A DNA stretch of 64,000 nt from Chinchilla lanigera (Eukaryota > Chordata > Mammalia > Rodentia > Chinchillidae). The translations under genes were made by a program, and so were the position numbers. How positions within the stretch are numbered: position 1 is the first letter of the stretch; the number at the start of each line of letters is the position of its first letter. Below are positions 59,060 through 64,000 of this stretch, in pieces. Location of the stretch: positions 5,060,931 to 5,124,930 of the forward strand of contig NW_004955484.1 in assembly GCF_000276665.1 (NCBI RefSeq), given 5' to 3'. Under the pieces are notes generated by a model. It searched no databases and was not told the origin of the DNA. It saw only the letters and a program-made list of their open reading frames with translations.

Positions 59060-59955
59060 ATTTTTGCATTTTTAGTAAATTTAATTTAAAATTAGATGTT
59101 AAAGTTGAGGCTTTTCAGAAAAATGTAAATCTGTAGTAAAATGCTAACTTTTGTTGTAGGATGCTTGCTTCATGAATCTTCTGAGAGTTTCAGTTTTTAA
59201 AATTGTATCAACAGTACTGTTATTGGCTTAGTAACATCCGGAAATATGAACAGCAATCTAATGAACCTTGCAGTTAAAGAATGTGGTGAGGGATTTTAGG
59301 ACAAGAAAAGGTATGGTTCATCATTTTCTTCTGTTCCACATGAGGAAAAAAAAAAAAGAAAAAAAGGAAAAAAATGCATCCCGTTATGCCCTCCAAATTT
59401 GGAGACTTACTTGATCTTTTCAATAATTGTAGATTTATGTTTTAAATTATCTACTGATAGCCATGATAGAGAACATCAACTGACTCTCCAAGCTCATTGT
59501 TTATGGGCTCTTTCTTGAAGAAACTGATGTTATAGCTTTCTTTCATGTACTTACTAGTTAAAAGATGAACTATTTTTCATTCTTTATGACTGGTCAAGAC
59601 CTAAAGGTTTGCATAATTTTAAATGCCAAAGAAAGCCATCTCTTCTTGGCTTTGTAAAAAGTCATAAGCTTCCGTATGTTCTAGGCATAGTATTTTGAAA
59701 ATCTATCTGCATTCCCCAACTTCAAATTTTTAAGTCATTTGGTTTTCACATAATTGATCTAGAAGTTCCACTTGCAAATTGGATAAAGATACACTGAGTC
59801 AAACAAAAGTTAGAAATTAAATCTTTTGTTTCTTTACAGCAGCTAAAGCACTGTTTGTAAAAAATCAAACTACTGATGTCCCTGCCCAACAGCCTCAGTA
59901 TTTTTTGGCAATGCTTGATTTCCTATAAAATTATATCCAACACAGAAAATCCATA
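59060..59955. other. Unique AT-rich DNA
   Basis: No gene or repeat recognised; an A-rich tract lies at 59345-59372. Confidence 0.4.
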
Positions 59956-59959
59956 TGAT

Positions 59960-61700
59960 TACATAGATGTTTTTCTTTTTTTAAAAGAAAGTATCATTGA
60001 GATATAGTTGACATGTAAAAAGCTGATATATTCAATGTATACATCTTGATGAATTTGACGATAAGTATACACCCAAGAAGCCATAACTCTCATCAAGGCC
60101 ACAGATATCCATCATTTCCCAAAGTCTCATTCTACAACAATAACTATTATTATTATTATTGTCATTATTATTATTAGGGATTTTTGTGTGTGAATGGTAA
60201 GAACATACAATTCTGTGAGCTATAAGCACTATGCTATATGATAGACTGCCAGAATTTATTTAACTAACATAACTCAAACCATAATCTCAGGTCCTCATCC
60301 CCCTGGCAATTAGCATTGTAGTTCTGTTTTTCTGAGTTCAACTTTTATAGATTTCACATATAAATGAGATAATAGCATTTGTATTTCTGTACCTGGTTTA
60401 TCTCACTTAGCATAATCTACTAGGTCCATCCATGTTGCTGTAAATGGAGAGGTCTCATTTTTGTGTGAATTTATATGCTACAAATTCCTTATTCATCTAC
60501 TGATGGATATTTAGGTTATTTTGATATCTTGGCTATTGTAAATAATGCTACAATGAATGTTAATGATGAAATACCTCTCAGAGACCTCAATTTCATTTCT
60601 TTTTAGATCTATACTCTAAAGTGGGATTACAATATAGTCAGTTCTATTTTTAATTTTTAGAAGAATCCCCATACTATTTTTCTATAATGGCAGCCTGATT
60701 CATATTCCCAATAGTGTACAAAGATCCTTTTCCCCACATCCTTGACAACAATTGTTATCTCTTTCTTGTCTTTTTCATAATTTCCAGAGTAAGAGGTGCA
60801 AGATGATTTCTTATGATGGTTTGATTTACATTTTCCTGATAATTAGCAATGTTGAAGATTACTTCATATAGCTGGTGGCCATTTGCATGTATTCCTGGAA
60901 GAAATGTTCATCCATTTGAAATCACATATTTCTTTCTCCTCCCCTTTTGTTTGCTGTGCCATTGTATTGAGTTTTTTTGTATAATTTAGGTATTAGCTTC
61001 TTACCATGTATAAGGTTTGAACATATTTGCTCCCATTCCACTGGTTGTTTTTTCATTTTGCTGATTATTTCTTTTGTTGTGAAAAATTTTATGGTTTGAT
61101 GCAGATTTGCTTCTTTATTTTTGCTTTTGTTGCTAGTGCTTTTGGTGCTATATATAAAAACAAATCATTGCCAAGACTAAGGGCAAGGAGCTTTTACCTT
61201 AAGTTTTCTTCTAGGGCTTTTATGGTTAAATCTTCATTTACATTTTTAATCCATTTTGAGTTTGTTTTTGACGTGTGTGTATAGTATGAGATAAAAGCAG
61301 CATTTTGTTCTTTTGCATGTGGATATTCAGTGTTCCCAGTGCTCTATACTGACCAGATTGTCCTTTCCACATTGTGTATTTGTGGCACCCTTGTTGGAAA
61401 TTACTTGACTGGCATGTGCAGATATATTTGTGGGCTCTCAATTCTATTCCATTGGTCTATGTGTCTATTTTTATTCTAGTACTATACTGTTGTGACTACT
61501 ACTTATTTGTGATATAAGTTGAGATCAGTAAATGTGATGACTGTAGCTTTAGTTTTGTTCTTTTCATTCAAGATTGATTTGGCTATTTGGAGGTTTGTAT
61601 ACTTCCATGTGATTTTCGGAATTGGTTTTTTAAAATTTCTATCAATAGTGCCATCAGAATTTTAACAGGGTTGCACTGAATTTATGGAGCCCTTTGACTA
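59960..61700 (-). mobile_element. Ancient antisense L1 (L1M-type) 3' region
   Basis: Antisense 3' UTR/ORF2-end sentences in the right order: GTCCATCCATGTTGCTGTAA, CTTGGCTATTGTAAATAATG, TACAATGAATGTTAATG, AGTGGGATTACAATATAG, TTGATTTACATTTTCCTG, TGGTGGCCATTTGCATGT and onward to RT C-terminal text near 61600. Interrupted at 61702 and continuing at 62010. Confidence 0.85.
60143..60176. repeat. ATT microsatellite
   Basis: TAT/ATT triplets interrupted by GTC, inside the L1M 3' UTR. Confidence 0.9.
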
Positions 61701-61701
61701 G

Positions 61702-62008
61702 TGTGTTAGTCAGCTTTCTGGTACCATAATGAAATATCTGACATAATTTATTATTATAAGAAAAGGTTTATTTGGGTTCATAGTTTGAAGCTTCCAGTCC
61801 ACGATCAATGAATAGACTCTCTTATTTTGGGCCTATGATTGGAGCAAAACTGCTCATATCAGGAGCCAAGGAGCAAAAGAGAAAGAGGAAGTGGGTGACG
61901 TCATGCACAAAGCCCCACTTCTCAAAGGTTTCATCATTTCCCAACAGCATCACCCTGGAAAGCAAGCCTTTAACACAGGGGCCTCTAGAGCATATCGAAA
62001 TCTAAATT
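61702..62008 (-). mobile_element. MaLR-type LTR, antisense
   Basis: TGTTAGTCAGCTTTCTGGTA, AAGAAAAGGTTTATTTGGGT, TTTGGGCCTATGATTGGAGC, TCCCAACAGCATCACCCTGG and AAGCCTTTAACACAGGGGCC follow the reversed order of a MaLR LTR. It interrupts the L1M. Its right end is ragged and no duplication was confirmed. Confidence 0.75.
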
Positions 62009-62009
62009 G

Positions 62010-62140
62010 TTTCAAGTATTATAGCCATTTTAACAATTTCAATTCTTTCAATCCATGGACATATCTTTCCATTTATTTATATTTACTTTAAGTATTTTCA
62101 TCCATGTTTTATAGTTTGGAGTGTATGGATCTTTCACTTA
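62010..62140 (-). mobile_element. L1M continuation
   Basis: TTTTAACAATTTCAATTCTT, CAATCCATGGACATATCTTT and ATCCATGTTTTATAGTTTGG are antisense L1 ORF2 text following on from 61700. Confidence 0.8.
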
Positions 62141-62890
62141 CATGTGTCAACCACCTGCTTGTTTTTCCTCTGCTCTCATACTAGAATAAACACAAAAGGC
62201 TTTGCTGGCCTCAGGTGATGTGGGTACAAGTATTTATCTTCACCAGCAAGCAAACAATCCGTTCTACAACTGTAGACACCAGCTGGGTATCCTCTGCTTT
62301 GTATATCTTGATACTATTTATCTAGAGATATCATCAAATCTCATAGGATGGCCACCCTCTCCCACTTCAGATGCCAAGCACTAACCCCAGATTGTTTTAC
62401 CTTTGCTTCTGAATGACTGGCTACAAATCAAGACTCTTACACCTCCTTCCTTAGATTTGATTAATTTGCTTGAGGAGTTCACTGAAGCCAAGGAAACACT
62501 TACATGGAAGAGCTGCAAAGTTTCCAGACCCCCTTCAAGTGCATTACTTACCAGGAACCTCCTTGTTTTCAGTTACTTGAAGCTTTCCAAACCCTTTCTT
62601 TTTGGGTTTTTATGGAGACATCACTACATAGACATGATTGCTAATAGACTAGGTGGGGAAACCTCTGAGGTCTATTCTTGGCTTCTCTGTGCAGCAGAGG
62701 ATATAGGGCAGGACCTCTCTGGAACAAGGAGGATCTTATGACTACTGGAGAAGGGTTGGTCAGAGAATGTCTTTGTGATTAGCTCCAGGGAAGAAAGGCA
62801 GAGGCAGATTAACTTTTCTATGTTTCTATGGCCTGCCTTAGAGAGGGAGTTACTAGCCAGGAATCATGAGTAAAAACCTAAAAATACCAT
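62141..62890 (-). mobile_element. Probable ERVL-type (MER21-like) LTR
   Basis: About 750 bp separating two L1M segments. On the minus strand: a TAGTGATGTCTCCATAAAAA segment at ~62630-62610, CAAGCAAATTAATCAAATCT, a TTGTAGCCAGTCATTCAGAA segment, then GGCATCTGAAGTGGGAG. This order matches my recollection of mammalian ERVL LTRs such as MER21. No internal genes. The plus-strand open frame of 112 codons (62403-62741) inside it is a chance frame. Confidence 0.6.
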
Positions 62891-62905
62891 ATCCTCCTGG
62901 GTTAA

Positions 62906-62998
62906 TTTTTTGTTTTCTTTTTGCACGGCAGAGGACTGAAGCAGGGACTGGTACAGGTTAGACAAATGCTCTACCACTGAGCTACATACTCAGTCCTC
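62906..62998 (-). mobile_element. ID SINE
   Basis: Antisense ID (GACTGAAGCAGGGACTGGTA, AATGCTCTACCACTGAGCTA, ACTCAGTCC). It has an 11-bp duplication, TCCTGGGTTAA, at 62895-62905 and 62999-63009. Confidence 0.88.
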
Positions 62999-63009
62999 TC
63001 CTGGGTTAA

Positions 63010-63300
63010 GTTTGAATATTATATTCTTTTTGATGCTACTATAAATGGGATATTTTTCAGATTGTTCTTAGTGATAGATACACAGTGACTTTGATTGTTT
63101 TTTTTTTGTACTGGGAATTGTACTTGCGACCTCACACTTCCCAGGCATTGTGCTACTGAGCTCTATCCCTAGCCCTACACAGTGATTTTTGTATCTTGCA
63201 ATTTCACTAAATTGCTTAACTATTTCTAATAGTTTTTGTTAGTCTTTAGGGTTTTCTTTCTACATGATCAAGACATCTTTAAACAAAGACAAATTTACTT
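63010..63300 (-). mobile_element. L1M continuation (ORF2 RT region)
   Basis: TATTCTTTTTGATGCTACTA, TTCACTAAATTGCTTAAC and GTCTTTAGGGTTTTCTTTCT are antisense RT text in order, interrupted only by the ID at 63089. Confidence 0.8.
63089..63175 (-). mobile_element. ID SINE
   Basis: Antisense ID (TTTGTACTGGGAATTGTACT, TGCGACCTCACACTTCCCAG, GCTACTGAGCTCTATCCCTA, GCCC). It has a 10-bp duplication, TACACAGTGA, at 63079-63088 and 63176-63185. Confidence 0.93.
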
Positions 63301-64000
63301 GTTTTCATATATATTATTAGTATACATTATTTTTTATCAAATATTTGATTTCATTGTGGCATTTTAACAAATGGATAGAATATATTTTGAGCACCCCCTT
63401 TTCCCTCTCTTATATCCTCGTCAATCCTTTTGTTTATTCTTTTCCTCTTGTCTAATAATAGTCTCCTTTCTTTCATGTCATCTTTTTTTCCTACAATACC
63501 ATATATTAGGGAAAACGTGATAATTGTTTGAGTCTGGCTATTCTGCTTAACATGATGATCTCAAGTTTCACCCATTTGCCTGCAAATGACATAATGTAAT
63601 TGCTCTTTATGGCTTCCGGTTTCATGTCTTACCTACTGTGAACTGTGTCACCATAAACATGAGTATTAGGTATCTCTACAGTATGATAACTTCAATTCAC
63701 TGGGTTATCTGGTAGAGATTAGTATAGCTGGATCACATGGTAGTTCTATTTTTAGTTTTTTTGATCAACCTCTGTACTAATTTCCATAGCAACTATACTG
63801 ATTTACATTCCAGCTGTGCATAATAGTTCCTTTTTTCCTGCATCCTTAACAGCATTGTTTTTTGTGTTCTTGACGGTATTCCTGATTGGAGTGAGATGGA
63901 ATCTTAATGCAGTTTTGAGTTGCATTTCCCTAATGGCTAGAGATGTTGAACATTTTTTCATGTAACTGTTGGCTAGGTGTATTCTTCTTTTGAGAGGTGT
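63300..64000 (-). mobile_element. Antisense L1 3' region running off the window
   Basis: Antisense L1 3' text: TAGCTGGATCACATGGTAGT, TTTCCATAGCAACTATACTG, TTGGAGTGAGATGGAATCTT, GAGTTGCATTTCCCTAATGG, GATGTTGAACATTTTTTCAT. It is a different copy from the L1M at 59960-63300, since the same 3' region occurs twice. Its 5' part is beyond base 64000. Confidence 0.85.

Noticed and set aside
58810..59136. Leu/Cys/Ser-rich open frames resembling membrane proteins
   Set aside because: Produced by the TTCTTG/CTCTTG microsatellite in all three frames.
62403..62741. 112-codon plus-strand open frame
   Set aside because: Falls wholly within the probable ERVL LTR, antisense; no protein family recognised.
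1..64000. CRISPR array, operon or prokaryotic mobile system
   Set aside because: Composition, SINEs, LINEs and microsatellites are those of a mammalian genome; no spaced identical repeats with unique spacers occur.

Overview
This window is non-coding mammalian nuclear DNA, almost certainly from a rodent. The evidence is six B1-type (7SL-derived) SINEs, at least seven tRNA-Ala-like ID SINEs, MaLR and class II ERV LTRs, and several L1 lineages of different ages. I saw no B2 element in 64 kb, which argues mildly for a non-muroid rodent; the species cannot be fixed from sequence alone. No complete protein-coding gene is recognisable. Nearly all short open frames are chance frames or decayed L1 ORF1/ORF2 pieces. 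A run of N occupies 15488-16467.

Layout. 1-7 kb: old repeats (an L1 3' end, L1M, a MER5A-like hAT fragment, a palindromic mariner-derived element, an ERV1-like LTR, and an 80-bp hAT MITE with a clean target-site duplication). 7.0-10.2 kb: a sense L1 with ORF1 and endonuclease deleted. 10.2-13.6 kb: MIR/L2 remnants, a TATC microsatellite, a B1, and a tiny poly(A) retro-insertion. 13.6-26.6 kb: an old antisense L1 split by a nearly full-length younger antisense L1 (14631-20607, 11-bp target duplication, tandem ~88-bp units in its 5' region). The old copy also carries an ID-led composite retro-insertion. 29.0-37.2 kb: two L1s joined tail to tail inside ORF2, containing a further L1 3' end, a solo class II ERV LTR, an ID, a B1 and a second L1 3' fragment. 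38.9-40.2 kb: a second palindromic mariner copy holding an ID, a Tigger-like MITE and a solo MaLR LTR. 40.6-42.1 kb: L1 debris.

42.1-49.9 kb is different: almost free of interspersed repeats, comparatively GC- and CpG-rich near 44.0-46.4 kb, and rich in homeodomain/POU-type motifs. It contains one well-formed candidate internal exon on the minus strand (45864-45931) with good acceptor and donor signals. I read this block as part of a regulated (perhaps neural or developmental) locus, but cannot name the gene. 49.96-54.9 kb is an old antisense L1 carrying B1s and a solo MaLR LTR. 54.9-59.95 kb is mostly unique with MIR relics and a TTCTTG/CTCTTG microsatellite. 59.96-64.0 kb is an ancient antisense L1 interrupted by two LTRs and two IDs, then another antisense L1 3' region that runs off the window.

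I found no previously undescribed gene system. The observations most worth following are the candidate exon and its repeat-poor surroundings, the two palindromic mariner-derived elements, the ID-led composite retro-insertion, and the datable stack of nested insertions.
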